In this document: one piece after another, positions 35,446 through 43,732 of the stretch
Layout of the letters: every line of letters begins with the position of its first letter
How positions within the stretch are numbered: position 1 is the first letter of the stretch
DNA from: Aquimarina agarilytica ZC1
Lineage (GTDB): Bacteria > Bacteroidota > Bacteroidia > Flavobacteriales > Flavobacteriaceae
Direction: 5' to 3'
Length of the DNA: 43,732 nucleotides
Assembly (NCBI RefSeq): GCF_000255455.1
Contig: NZ_JH621278.1
Span: 1-43,732 of the forward strand
The notes under the pieces: model-generated
What the model was told of the DNA's origin: nothing
Databases searched by the model: none
The model's input: the letters and a program-made list of their open reading frames with translations, nothing else
Position numbers and translations under genes: made by a program

Positions 35446-35613
35446 AATTAAACTTTTCAACTTAAAATCCTCGTCCAGTATTCATCATTAATCCTTATGC
35501 TACTCATAGGGTTCCTAAAAAATAAAAATGAGTCCCTAGTAAATCTATAATGATTAATAGACTAAAATTTTAATGAGGTATTTAAAAATAAGTATTCCAT
35601 TAAGGCTCTTATA

Positions 35614-35640
35614 AATACTGTAAAAAAAATAGACAGTATT
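35614..35640. promoter_or_regulatory. Dyad upstream of the response-regulator gene
   Basis: AATACTGT (35614-35621) and ACAGTATT (35633-35640) form a perfect 8-bp dyad with an 11-base spacer. It is 17 bases before a -7 box TAGATTTG (35657-35664) and may be an operator for the regulator operon. Confidence 0.45.
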
Positions 35641-35656
35641 GTTATTTTTTCATGAG

Positions 35657-35664
35657 TAGATTTG
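35657..35664 (+). promoter_or_regulatory. Candidate -7 box of the two-component operon
   Basis: TAGATTTG fits TAnnTTTG, 26 bases before the ATG of the response regulator. A TTG at 35639-35641 is 15 bases upstream, slightly short for a -33 element. Confidence 0.5.
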
Positions 35665-35690
35665 TAGATTTACCTGTAACCAACTAAGTT

Positions 35691-37040
35691 ATGCTACACG
35701 GAAAAGTACTTATTATAGATGATAGTCCTAATGTACTAAGCGCTTTAGAAATTTTACTTTCGAGCGAATACAAAACTGTAAAAACATTAACGGACCCTAA
35801 TCAAATTAAAACCTATGCCCAATTAGACTCTTTTGATCTTATTTTACTGGACATGAATTTTTCTGCCTCGGTTAAGTCTGGAAACGAAGGAATTTTTTGG
35901 CTTACCGAAATAAAAAAAATAGCTCCAAAAGCACAAGTGATTATGATTACTGCTTATGGAGCTATTGATTTAGCAGTAAAAGCTATTAAAAACGGAGCCA
36001 CAGATTTCGTACTTAAACCTTGGAAAAATGAACACCTAATTTCTACTTTAAAAGCAGCTTATTTATTAAAAAAATCACAAGCCAAATTACCTAAGCAATC
36101 CACAAATACTTTGCTTACTAATAGACCTAACATTATTGGGGATTCTAAAGCATTACAACAAGTATTACTAATTATTGAAAAAGTAGCCAAAACCGATGTA
36201 AACGTACTTATAACTGGTGAAAATGGTACCGGAAAAGAATTATTTGCACGTGAGTTACATTATAATTCGCAAAGAAATAATGCTGTATTTGTAAATGTTG
36301 ATATGGGTTCAATTTCCGAAAACTTATTTGAAAGTGAATTATTTGGACACGTAAAAGGCTCTTTTACTGATGCCAAGGAAGACCGTATCGGTAAATTTGA
36401 AGCCGCTCATGGAGGCACCTTATTTTTAGATGAAATTGGAAATTTATCACTCCCAATGCAAGCTAAATTATTATCTGCAATTCAAAATCGAAGTATTGTA
36501 CGTGTAGGCTCAAACAAAGAAATCCCTATTGATATTCGGTTAGTTTGCGCTACCAATAGCAATTTAGAACAATGCGTACGCGCTGGAACTTTTAGAGAGG
36601 ATTTACTTTATAGAATTAATACGATTCACGTTGAAGTCCCTGCACTTAGACACAGGGAAAGAGATATTGTTCAGATTGCTGATTTTTATTTAAAAAGTTT
36701 TACAGAAAAATATCAAAAAAAAGACGTTTCACTTCATGTTAATACCAAAAACAAATTACTTCAATACGCTTGGCCTGGAAATATTCGCGAACTTAAACAT
36801 TGTATGGAACGGGCTGTCATTTTAAATTCAGGCACTACGCTAAACGCTAATGATTTTAATTTACATCAAAACAATACTTTTTCTGCTCAAAATCCAATTC
36901 GATTGGACGAAATGGAATTAATTATGATTGAAAAAGCGTTACATGAACACGATGGAAACTATAGTGCAGCTGCAAGTCAATTAGGTATTACAAGACAAAC
37001 GCTATATAATAAACTTAAAAAAGCGCATAATGATAAGTAA
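35691..37040 (+). CDS. Sigma-54-dependent response regulator (NtrC family)
   Basis: The 449-residue protein has a receiver domain (D10, D11, phosphoacceptor D54, K109), an AAA+ domain and a Fis-type helix-turn-helix (NYSAAASQLGITRQTLYNKL). The AAA+ part has Walker A GENGTGK (176-182) and Walker B GGTLFLDEIGN. The sigma-54 contact loop reads GSFTDA at 223-228 in place of GAFTGA; GAFTDA-like forms are, as I recall, usual in Bacteroidota. It overlaps the kinase gene by 11 bases. Its likely target is the divergent sigma-54 promoter. Confidence 0.95.
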   Translation: MLHGKVLIIDDSPNVLSALEILLSSEYKTVKTLTDPNQIKTYAQLDSFDLILLDMNFSASVKSGNEGIFWLTEIKKIAPKAQVIMITAYGAIDLAVKAIKNGATDFVLKPWKNEHLISTLKAAYLLKKSQAKLPKQSTNTLLTNRPNIIGDSKALQQVLLIIEKVAKTDVNVLITGENGTGKELFARELHYNSQRNNAVFVNVDMGSISENLFESELFGHVKGSFTDAKEDRIGKFEAAHGGTLFLDEIGNLSLPMQAKLLSAIQNRSIVRVGSNKEIPIDIRLVCATNSNLEQCVRAGTFREDLLYRINTIHVEVPALRHRERDIVQIADFYLKSFTEKYQKKDVSLHVNTKNKLLQYAWPGNIRELKHCMERAVILNSGTTLNANDFNLHQNNTFSAQNPIRLDEMELIMIEKALHEHDGNYSAAASQLGITRQTLYNKLKKAHNDK

Positions 37041-38376
37041 AAACTTCTATTACATACTTATTGTTAGGGTAAGCCTCATATGCATATGTGCTTTAGCAAT
37101 GGGGTATTATTTTAATGAAAAAAATTATTTCGTACTTATACTCATTGGAATTTTTATTGTAATCCAAGCAAGTCTTCTTATTCGTTTTTTTAATACAACA
37201 AACCTAAAAATTGCCTATTTTTTCAAGGCTTTACTTAATGAAGATTTTACATTAAGTTTTTCAGAAAACCAAAGCTTAACTTCCTTAAAGGAATTAAACA
37301 TTAATTTAAACAAACTGAATAACAAATTCCAAAGTACACATTTACATAATCAAACTCAAGAAAGATATTATCAAGAACTTATAAAACAGGCTGAAATTGG
37401 TGTACTAACAATAAATACGAAAGGGCATATTTTATTTGCTAACCCTAGAGCAGAAAAATTGTTAAATCACAGCCCCTTAACTCATGTAAAACAACTTAAT
37501 AAAATCAGTGCTGATCTTTATGAATTACTTTTAAATACATTAAATTTTAATCGAAAATTAATTCAAATAAATAATGAAAGAGAAAGTATTCAATTAGCAA
37601 TAAAAGCAACTACCATACAATTAAATGGAAATCAATTAAAACTAATCACACTTCAAGATATTAACTCCGAATTAGATACAAAAGAAACGGACTCATGGAT
37701 AAAATTAATACGAGTCCTAACCCATGAAATGATGAATAGTATTGCTCCAATTACATCAATATCGGAGTCCCTTTTAAAACATCATCAAAATAATAAAAAT
37801 ACCACTGATGTAACCATAATAGACACTGAAACTACAGATATCATGGATAAAGGCTTACAAATTATAAAAAGCCAAGGAGATGATCTTATCCGATTTGTGC
37901 AATCATACCGAAGCTTTTTAAATGTTCCTAAACCCGAAAAAAAACTCGTTAATACAACTACACTATTTGAAAAACTTGAATTACTATTTGAAAAGCAATT
38001 AATTCATAAAAATATCAACTTCAAAATATCAACTCCTCCTAATCTAGATTTGTATGTTGATGAACAACAATTTACTCAAGTATTAATAAACTTAGTCAAA
38101 AACGCTATACAATCATTAAACGAAATAACAGATCCTAAAATTGAACTAATTGCTAAAGTAACTGAAGATTCTCAAAAAATGATAGTAGTAAAAGACAATG
38201 GTATTGGTATTACCTCCGAAGAAATGGAACGTATATTTATTCCATTTTACACTACAAAAACAAATGGTACCGGTGTTGGACTAAGTATTTCCAAACAAAT
38301 TATACAATTACATGGAGGAAATTTAAAAGTACAATCAACTAAGGCTATGGGTACTGTTTTCAGTATTATTTTGTAA
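37030..38376 (+). CDS. Membrane histidine kinase partner of the sigma-54 regulator
   Basis: The 448-residue protein has two N-terminal helices (about 8-25 and 33-52) with almost no periplasmic loop, so it may sense within the membrane or cytoplasm. A PAS-like segment follows (about 112-200, GVLTINTKGHILFANPRAE). The phosphoacceptor is H232 in LTHEMMNSIAP, and the ATP-binding domain shows NLVKNAIQS, DNGIGI and GVGLSISKQI. It overlaps the regulator gene by 11 bases, so the pair is made together. The signal is unknown. Confidence 0.93.
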   Translation: MISKNFYYILIVRVSLICICALAMGYYFNEKNYFVLILIGIFIVIQASLLIRFFNTTNLKIAYFFKALLNEDFTLSFSENQSLTSLKELNINLNKLNNKFQSTHLHNQTQERYYQELIKQAEIGVLTINTKGHILFANPRAEKLLNHSPLTHVKQLNKISADLYELLLNTLNFNRKLIQINNERESIQLAIKATTIQLNGNQLKLITLQDINSELDTKETDSWIKLIRVLTHEMMNSIAPITSISESLLKHHQNNKNTTDVTIIDTETTDIMDKGLQIIKSQGDDLIRFVQSYRSFLNVPKPEKKLVNTTTLFEKLELLFEKQLIHKNINFKISTPPNLDLYVDEQQFTQVLINLVKNAIQSLNEITDPKIELIAKVTEDSQKMIVVKDNGIGITSEEMERIFIPFYTTKTNGTGVGLSISKQIIQLHGGNLKVQSTKAMGTVFSIIL

Positions 38377-38392
38377 TACAAAATATTAAAAC

Positions 38393-38430
38393 AAAAAATG
38401 GGTTGATTTCTAATATCAACCCATTTTTTA
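38393..38430. terminator. Bidirectional terminator after the histidine kinase
   Basis: AAAAAATGGGTTGAT pairs with ATCAACCCATTTTTT. The A/T flanks serve both this operon and the convergent protease gene. Confidence 0.9.
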
Positions 38431-38454
38431 TAAATCTTAAAAAGACAATTTCAG

Positions 38455-39351
38455 TTAAAACAACCACCTCAAAGCAATTAAATCTTCGGGGGTTAGCTCT
38501 TTAATTGGTGGATTTAAATCTTTACTACAAGCCATCATTACAGAACGCACAGGAGAATCAAAATTAGAATCTGTACCAGGGATATGTACTGAAAAAGTAT
38601 TTGCTGGAGCAGGATCTCTCAAACCTTGATCAAAAGGACCTCCAACTACACCGGCTTCAATACACGAATTAATCCCTCCAAAGTCAGAATGTCTAAGTCC
38701 TAAACTATGACCAAGCTCATGAGTTAATAAAGCCTCAATTCTATTAATATTAAACCTGTTAGACCCGTTAGATATTTCCATCCATCGACCAGGGTTTCCG
38801 TTTGCTGGACTGGTAGCTATAGCTGAAAGACTATTATTCTCAATCTGATATAATATAATGTCCTCATTAGTAAATCCATTTCCAAAAGTAACTTGAAATT
38901 TAATTTTTAAACCTGCATTATTATAATTTGCTATAGCTCTTCGAAGACCTTCTTGAATATTTGGAAGTAGACTAATCCCTCGTATTCTCAAAGTTCGTTG
39001 ACCTTGATTGGGTACATTCACTCTATTAAAAACTCGGTATAGTTTCCCATTATCTGGATTTTCTTGTACTTGTACATTAGCACTATTACTCTCAAGTTGA
39101 GCATCGGTAATAAATACATCTTCTATTTTCCAACCTTCAGAAACTTTTCCTTCAGGTGTTTCAAATGAGTATCGCTCAGCATAATTAGGGTTTAATGACA
39201 AATTCCATAATTTTGTCACCATACTATTTGACAATCTTGCTGTTTCATCTTTTTCACTCGCATTAAGCGTCTCTTTTTCGTCGCTTTGACATGACATACA
39301 TAATAATGCCATTGCTATTGTCCCAATTGTGATTGATTTTAATTTTTTCAT
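38455..39351 (-). CDS. Lipoprotein metalloprotease, M57-like
   Basis: The 298-residue protein has a signal peptide ending CMSC (lipidated at C21). The zinc motif HELGHSLGLRH is at 211-221 (HExxHxxGxxH, ligands H211, H215, H221; catalytic E212), followed by a met-turn-like VMMAC. The C-terminal ELTPEDLIALRWLF is typical of M57-like, dual-action HEIGH-type peptidases of Bacteroidota. The segment before it (about 30-190) has no known motif. It would be cell-surface or periplasmic; substrate unknown. It is convergent with the kinase gene. Confidence 0.85.
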   Translation of the reverse strand: MKKLKSITIGTIAMALLCMSCQSDEKETLNASEKDETARLSNSMVTKLWNLSLNPNYAERYSFETPEGKVSEGWKIEDVFITDAQLESNSANVQVQENPDNGKLYRVFNRVNVPNQGQRTLRIRGISLLPNIQEGLRRAIANYNNAGLKIKFQVTFGNGFTNEDIILYQIENNSLSAIATSPANGNPGRWMEISNGSNRFNINRIEALLTHELGHSLGLRHSDFGGINSCIEAGVVGGPFDQGLRDPAPANTFSVHIPGTDSNFDSPVRSVMMACSKDLNPPIKELTPEDLIALRWLF

Positions 39352-39670
39352 AATGATGATGTGTTAGTATTAATTATTTCAAAATTTCAATTAATAATTT
39401 TAATTTAATAATTAGTAGGATTAAAAAACTGTTATGATTGTATAATCAAAAAAATAACACCTATTTTGATACTAAATATTTAAAAAAAAATGTAATAAAG
39501 AAATCATAAAATTTTAAAATTATTTCAAAATTACAACATAAAACAATTTAAAAATTGGTTTTCGGTGTTTTCGTACAGCTTAATAAATACCTATAGACCT
39601 ATCTTTGTAATATTATTATTGTTTAAATACTACTCACTTATTATGAGCGTTCTTTATTAAAAACAAACTC
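39352..39670. other. 319-bp divergent spacer, very A+T rich
   Basis: No open frame is supported. A -7 box TATCTTTG at 39600-39607 would serve the sugar-dehydrogenase gene, 64 bases before its ATG. No promoter for the protease gene was identified on the other strand. Confidence 0.5.
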
Positions 39671-42214
39671 ATGAAAACATTTTTATATCATCTGATTTAT
39701 GTTGGAATAATTTGCTCATTTACTACATTAAAAGCACAGATCACCTTTGAACCTGCTTTTCCAAATGTTAGCTTTAATTTCCCTGTGGAAATTGCTAACC
39801 CTGGTGATGGTACAGATCGCTTATTTGTTGTTGAGCAATCAGGAAAAATTAAAGTGTTTCCTAGAAAAAAAAGTTTACAGCCTAATGAAGTTAGCACTTT
39901 TATAGATTTAAGTTCTGATATTTTTTTCCGTTCTGGTCTTGAATTAGGCTTATTAGGTCTTGCATTTCACCCTAACTATAAAAATAACGGTTACTTTTAT
40001 ATTTATTACACAGACGCTGCCCAAGGCCGAAACCCTCGCATGGTCGTATCTCGATTTACGGTTTCGAATAGTAATCCAAATTTAGCCGATCCCAATAGTG
40101 AATTTATTATTTTTCAATTTGATAAAAATCAAAGTAATAGCAATCATAATGGTGGAAAAATAGCCTTTGGCCCAGATGGATACTTATATATCTCCATAGG
40201 TGATGGTGGTGGTGGAAATGACCCTCAGCGTAATGCTCAAAATATAAATAATGTATTTGGCAGCATATGTCGTATTGATGTTGATATGGATGGAAATAAT
40301 GCTATTGAAACAAATAGTGCTTTACCAAATGGCAGATATGAAATCCCTGCTGATAATCCTTTTGCAAACTCTAATGGATTAGATGAAATTTATGTTTACG
40401 GAATACGAAATACATGGAAATTTTCATTCGACGCACCTACAGGTCGCTTATGGGGAGCCGATGTGGGGCAATCTGCATTTGAAGAAATTAACTTAATTCA
40501 AAATGGAAAAAATTATGGTTGGAATCGTTTCGAAGCTCAAGACTTTGCTAATAATACGCCACTTAATGGATCAGTAAAAGAAGACCCTGTACTATTTTAT
40601 GACCATTTGAATGGTGATGTTTCTATTACTGGTGGATACGTGTATAGAGGAACACAAATAAAAAGTACTACACCAGATATTAATTCAAAATATATTTTTG
40701 GTGATTATGTAAGTGGTCGTGTTTGGGCAATGGATTATGACCCTTCAATTAATAGAGCTACTAAAACGCTTTTATTTAAAACTAATGGTCAATTCATTTC
40801 TTCATTTGGAGTAGACAAAAATGGAGAGCTATACTTTTCTAGTTATGGAAATGAAGCTCAGCTATTTCAACTAGTTGATGGTGCCGCTGCTCCTATTGGA
40901 AATCAATTAAGCGGCGAAGGAGATTGGTCTAATTTAGGTAATGGAATACCTAATGGAGAAGTAAACACTATAGTAGAAACTTCTAATGGAGATATTTTCC
41001 ATGGAGGAAATTTTACATTGGCAGGAAATATTACTGCGAATAATTTAGCTGTTTATAATGAAAATACTGGTTGGAAAACTTTTGGTACTGGTGCAAATGG
41101 AACAATTAACGATATAAAAGTAGATAGTAATGGCTTAGTATATGTAGCTGGTACTTTTACCGATATAAACGGTTTACCTGCTAATGCTATAGCTGTTTGG
41201 GATGGAATTGAATGGAAAACTTTAGGTAATGGAAATGAAATTGAAGGAATAATTCAAGCTATAACTATTGATGCAACTAACCAAATTTATGTTGGGGGTG
41301 TTTTTGAAAATGTATCTGGTAATTTAGCTCAAAACATAGCAAAATGGGACGGTAGTACTTGGAATATCCTAACCGACAATACGACTAATGAGTCTGGCAC
41401 CAATAATGAAATTAGATCATTAGCTACAGACCCAGTAACTAATAATATATATGTAGGTGGTAATTTTGATGTAGCTGGAGGGGTATCGGCTAACAGAATT
41501 GCTGTTTGGAACGATACTACTAAAAAATGGAGTAATCTTGGTACAGGTACAAGTGGTTTTGTTGAGGCAATTGAAGTAACAACTACTGATGTGTTTGCTG
41601 GAGGTAATTTTGCTATTGCAGGTGGACAAACAGTTAATCGATTAACACGTTGGAACAAAGCTAACAATACCTGGAATGCGCTAGATAGTGGTGTTGATAA
41701 TCTAGTTAAAAGTTTAAAATACGATGGTAGTGATTTATATGTAGGAGGAGCTTTTAGATTGGCGGCATTTACCAAGAATAATTTTATTGTTAATGGAATA
41801 GCAAAATGGAACAGCGCTAATGGTTGGCAAAGCTTAGGTCAAGGTAATAATGTTGGAGTTAACAATAAAGTGAATAGTATAGCCCTTGATAAAAATAGCA
41901 TTGGAAAAATATATACTGCAGGAAATTTTTCAGTTGCTGGAAATAATAATGCCAATAATACGGCTACATGGAGTAGCGACTCCGTATTAAGTCTTAATGA
42001 TATAAATACTTCAATTGAAAAAACGTTTATTGTAAAAAATCCTATTAATAAAGTTATCTCTATAAAGGAAGCTGCTCCATGGAAATTATATGATAGTATC
42101 GGTAAATTTTTAACTGCAGGTTATAGCAAAACTATAAATTTAGGTACATATCCATCAGGCTTATACTTTCTTATTTTGAATAATGACAAGACATTAAAAA
42201 TAATTAAGCAGTAA
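39671..42214 (+). CDS. Secreted sugar-dehydrogenase-like protein with repeats and type IX sorting tail
   Basis: The 847-residue protein has a signal peptide (ending LKAQ) and a six-bladed propeller of the PQQ-dependent glucose/sorbosone dehydrogenase family at about 25-410 (GLLGLAFHPNYKNNGYFYIY, SNHNGGKIAFGPDGYLYISI, EINLIQNGKNYGWNRFE). Residues about 420-770 are five to seven repeats of a VGGxF...N.IAxWdgxxW type. The last about 75 residues end LGTYPSGLYFLILNNDKTLK, a type A sorting domain. It is probably exported by the type IX system; whether it oxidises sugar is unproven. Confidence 0.88.
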   Translation: MKTFLYHLIYVGIICSFTTLKAQITFEPAFPNVSFNFPVEIANPGDGTDRLFVVEQSGKIKVFPRKKSLQPNEVSTFIDLSSDIFFRSGLELGLLGLAFHPNYKNNGYFYIYYTDAAQGRNPRMVVSRFTVSNSNPNLADPNSEFIIFQFDKNQSNSNHNGGKIAFGPDGYLYISIGDGGGGNDPQRNAQNINNVFGSICRIDVDMDGNNAIETNSALPNGRYEIPADNPFANSNGLDEIYVYGIRNTWKFSFDAPTGRLWGADVGQSAFEEINLIQNGKNYGWNRFEAQDFANNTPLNGSVKEDPVLFYDHLNGDVSITGGYVYRGTQIKSTTPDINSKYIFGDYVSGRVWAMDYDPSINRATKTLLFKTNGQFISSFGVDKNGELYFSSYGNEAQLFQLVDGAAAPIGNQLSGEGDWSNLGNGIPNGEVNTIVETSNGDIFHGGNFTLAGNITANNLAVYNENTGWKTFGTGANGTINDIKVDSNGLVYVAGTFTDINGLPANAIAVWDGIEWKTLGNGNEIEGIIQAITIDATNQIYVGGVFENVSGNLAQNIAKWDGSTWNILTDNTTNESGTNNEIRSLATDPVTNNIYVGGNFDVAGGVSANRIAVWNDTTKKWSNLGTGTSGFVEAIEVTTTDVFAGGNFAIAGGQTVNRLTRWNKANNTWNALDSGVDNLVKSLKYDGSDLYVGGAFRLAAFTKNNFIVNGIAKWNSANGWQSLGQGNNVGVNNKVNSIALDKNSIGKIYTAGNFSVAGNNNANNTATWSSDSVLSLNDINTSIEKTFIVKNPINKVISIKEAAPWKLYDSIGKFLTAGYSKTINLGTYPSGLYFLILNNDKTLKIIKQ

Positions 42215-42249
42215 ACATATTAATTTAGATACCATAAATCTTACCTAAT

Positions 42250-42294
42250 TTTTTAAGTTAAGCATAGCAATAATAGATATGCTTAACTTAAAAA
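42250..42294. repeat. Perfect 17-bp inverted repeat
   Basis: The arm 42250-42266 (core AAGTTAAGCATA) is fully complementary to 42278-42294 (core TATGCTTAACTT) around an 11-base loop. No T-run follows on either strand, since the arms start in T and end in A. It lies 36 bases after the dehydrogenase stop and may end or protect its message. Confidence 0.75.
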
Positions 42295-42398
42295 GTTTAA
42301 CCAAACTTAGTTGCTTAACATATTGGCGTACATAAATGAATAGCTTATTTTTGCAGATTAAATAAATTCTTTAAAGGAAAAATATATTCATTTTAAAT

Positions 42399-43253
42399 AT
42401 GAAATTATCAAAACTTACTTTTTTTAGTATTCTCTTTTTATTTTATTCTTTATTTTCTGGACACGCTCAAAGTAACCGTAAAGTAAGTAACCCAAATCTT
42501 TGGCAAGATTTTACTTATGATATGGGAAATGTTTTTGCTGGTGGTGGATTTGCTTATACTAGACCTTTACATTGGCAAAAGAAAGATTTTTTAATATTTG
42601 GAGGAGTTGCTGGCTCAACCTTATTATTGCATACAGTTGATGATGAGATTAGACAAGAATTGAGAGGACACAGAAATAAAGTCCCCCAGCTAGTTCTAGA
42701 TTATGGTTGGTATTCAGGAAGTCCTCAAAATAACTTTGCATTAACTAGTGGTGTATACCTAACGGGGCTTTTTACTAAAAATGAAAAACTTCGTAGAACT
42801 GGTGTTTTGCTAATTTCTTCTGCCGCCGCCACTGGTTTTGCGCAACAAGTTGCCAAATCCGTTACAGGAAGAGCAAGACCTATAGGTAACCTAGGGAGTA
42901 ATCATTTTAAACCTTTTGGAGGAGAAGTAACTTACCGCTCCTTCCCTTCTGGACATGCCGTACTTACTTTTACAAATGCACACGTAATTGCTAAACAATT
43001 TAAGAATCCATGGGTAAAATCTGGTATTTACGCCATAGGACTTGTACCTGGTATTACTCGTATTTATGAAGACGCACATTGGGCCTCTGATGTTTTTTTA
43101 AGCTGGGCAATGAGTTATTTTATGGTTGAAGCTATAGATATTTACCTAAACCGAAAATATGACAAGAAATATAATAGTAATACTAATGGTAAAAAAGACT
43201 CACTAGGTTTAAGCTTCGGAGCTGGAGGAATTGGTGTTACTTATAATTTTTAA
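42399..43253 (+). CDS. PAP2-family phosphatase, exported
   Basis: The 284-residue protein has a signal peptide (ending GHAQ) and the three acid-phosphatase motifs of the PAP2 family: KSVTGRARP (KxxxxxxRP), PSGHAV, and the RIYEDAHWASD histidine motif. Members remove phosphate from lipids such as undecaprenyl diphosphate or phosphatidic acid. The end, LSFGAGGIGVTYNF, is a beta-like strand ending in phenylalanine, an outer-membrane style signal. Substrate unknown. It is monocistronic. Confidence 0.9.
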   Translation: MKLSKLTFFSILFLFYSLFSGHAQSNRKVSNPNLWQDFTYDMGNVFAGGGFAYTRPLHWQKKDFLIFGGVAGSTLLLHTVDDEIRQELRGHRNKVPQLVLDYGWYSGSPQNNFALTSGVYLTGLFTKNEKLRRTGVLLISSAAATGFAQQVAKSVTGRARPIGNLGSNHFKPFGGEVTYRSFPSGHAVLTFTNAHVIAKQFKNPWVKSGIYAIGLVPGITRIYEDAHWASDVFLSWAMSYFMVEAIDIYLNRKYDKKYNSNTNGKKDSLGLSFGAGGIGVTYNF

Positions 43254-43271
43254 AATAACCTTCTAACAATT

Positions 43272-43655
43272 TTAATCCTCTATAATTCTCCATGGAGGAT
43301 TTAATCTATTTTCACCCCCATAAAATAAAATTAATTGATTTCCATCAAGGTCTTTTAATCTAGCTTCCCTCCATAACCATGTTTTATCATTTGGAAATTC
43401 TTCAAATTGAATACCCTCTTTTTTTAGTTTTCCAACAATATTATCTAAATCTTCACATTCAAAATAAACATATATTCCATGTCCATGGGGTAATTTTTCG
43501 ACCTTATGTATTGAAAAAGTTGAATTTCCATTAGGACATTCAAATCGGGCATAATTAGTAGCAGAATGTACAATTAATTTTAATCCCAATTTTTGATAAA
43601 ATGAAATCGCTTTTTCTACATCTAGAGATGGTACTGTAACTTGATTTAAATTCAT
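43272..43655 (-). CDS. VOC-family protein (glyoxalase/bleomycin-resistance fold)
   Basis: The 127-residue protein begins MNLNQVTVPSLDVEKAISFY and has the two beta-alpha-beta-beta-beta modules of the VOC fold, ending DLDGNQLILFYGGE. The usual metal ligands are not obviously complete: an H/E pair is only partly visible (H80, E108 region), so enzymatic activity is open. Members include glyoxalases, dioxygenases and antibiotic-binding proteins. It is convergent with the PAP2 gene, 18 bases apart. Confidence 0.82.
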   Translation of the reverse strand: MNLNQVTVPSLDVEKAISFYQKLGLKLIVHSATNYARFECPNGNSTFSIHKVEKLPHGHGIYVYFECEDLDNIVGKLKKEGIQFEEFPNDKTWLWREARLKDLDGNQLILFYGGENRLNPPWRIIED

Positions 43656-43732
43656 ACTTAAAATGAAATATTAATTATACGATTTTAATTTAATATTTTC
43701 GCATAAAAGCATTAATATAATGGTGATTGCTA

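Larger units (their letters stand above)
35260..35690. other. 431-bp divergent regulatory region
   Basis: This region separates the efflux operon from the two-component genes. It holds a sigma-54 promoter pointing left, two direct repeats upstream of it, a hairpin (AACCCCTG with CAAAGGGTT, about 35350-35370) and a separate dyad and -7 box for the regulator gene. No open frame is supported. Confidence 0.75.

Noticed and set aside
41329..41775. A long open frame on the minus strand within the secreted dehydrogenase gene
   Set aside because: It is antisense to clear repeats of the plus-strand protein and has no family features or start signals. Similar antisense frames in thrS, hipA and the permeases were rejected for the same reason.

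Overview
The window looks like a chromosomal segment of a gliding, Gram-negative member of the Flavobacteriaceae (phylum Bacteroidota). The evidence is low G+C DNA, Bacteroidota-type -7 boxes (TAnnTTTG) ahead of many genes, little sign of Shine-Dalgarno sequences, several TTG starts, a gldI gliding lipoprotein, a C-terminal domain of the type IX secretion kind, menaquinone synthesis (menB) and many SxxC-type lipoproteins.

Layout. Positions 1-2877 are an edge of a surface-polysaccharide region: what looks like one terminus of an IS21-type insertion sequence, a truncated gene fragment behind it, and three glycosyltransferase genes. Positions 3224-6537 are the translation cluster thrS-infC-rpmI-rplT. 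Here infC has no ATG, GTG or TTG available and probably starts at ATA, and there are two structured leaders. Positions 6817-10358 hold a NagD-type HAD phosphatase, a CmpX/MscS-like membrane protein, a short leader-plus-terminator unit and two GNAT acetyltransferases. Positions 10648-20787 are mostly housekeeping: an OstA/LptA-like protein, ribH with a TPR membrane protein, recF with a lipoprotein and a DUF721/DciA protein, ndk, a DHH phosphoesterase with gldI and a cyclophilin-FKBP fusion, menB, and small conserved proteins. Positions 20859-24944 hold small hypotheticals, a DUF4442 protein, a DUF2807 protein and a hipBA toxin-antitoxin pair with two visible operators.

Positions 25166-38376 form the most interesting unit. 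On the minus strand lie a TolC-like gene, an HlyD/MacA-like gene, an ABC ATPase, two tandem MacB/FtsX-type permeases and two secreted DUF2807 proteins. Divergent from them on the plus strand are a sigma-54-dependent response regulator and its histidine kinase. The space between the two halves carries a near-consensus sigma-54 promoter (TGGCACG-N4-TAGC) pointing at the TolC gene and, upstream of it, two direct repeats 23 bp apart that look like enhancer sites. The natural reading is that the two-component system switches on a tripartite ABC export machine together with its DUF2807 companions, probably as an envelope-stress or efflux response. Inside the operon, between the HlyD and ATPase genes, are three ~108-bp tandem repeats and six copies of a heptamer just ahead of the ATPase start.

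Positions 38455-43655 hold a lipoprotein metalloprotease (HExxH...H), a large secreted sugar-dehydrogenase-like protein with repeats and a sorting tail, a PAP2 phosphatase and a VOC-family protein. No rRNA, tRNA or CRISPR array was seen.
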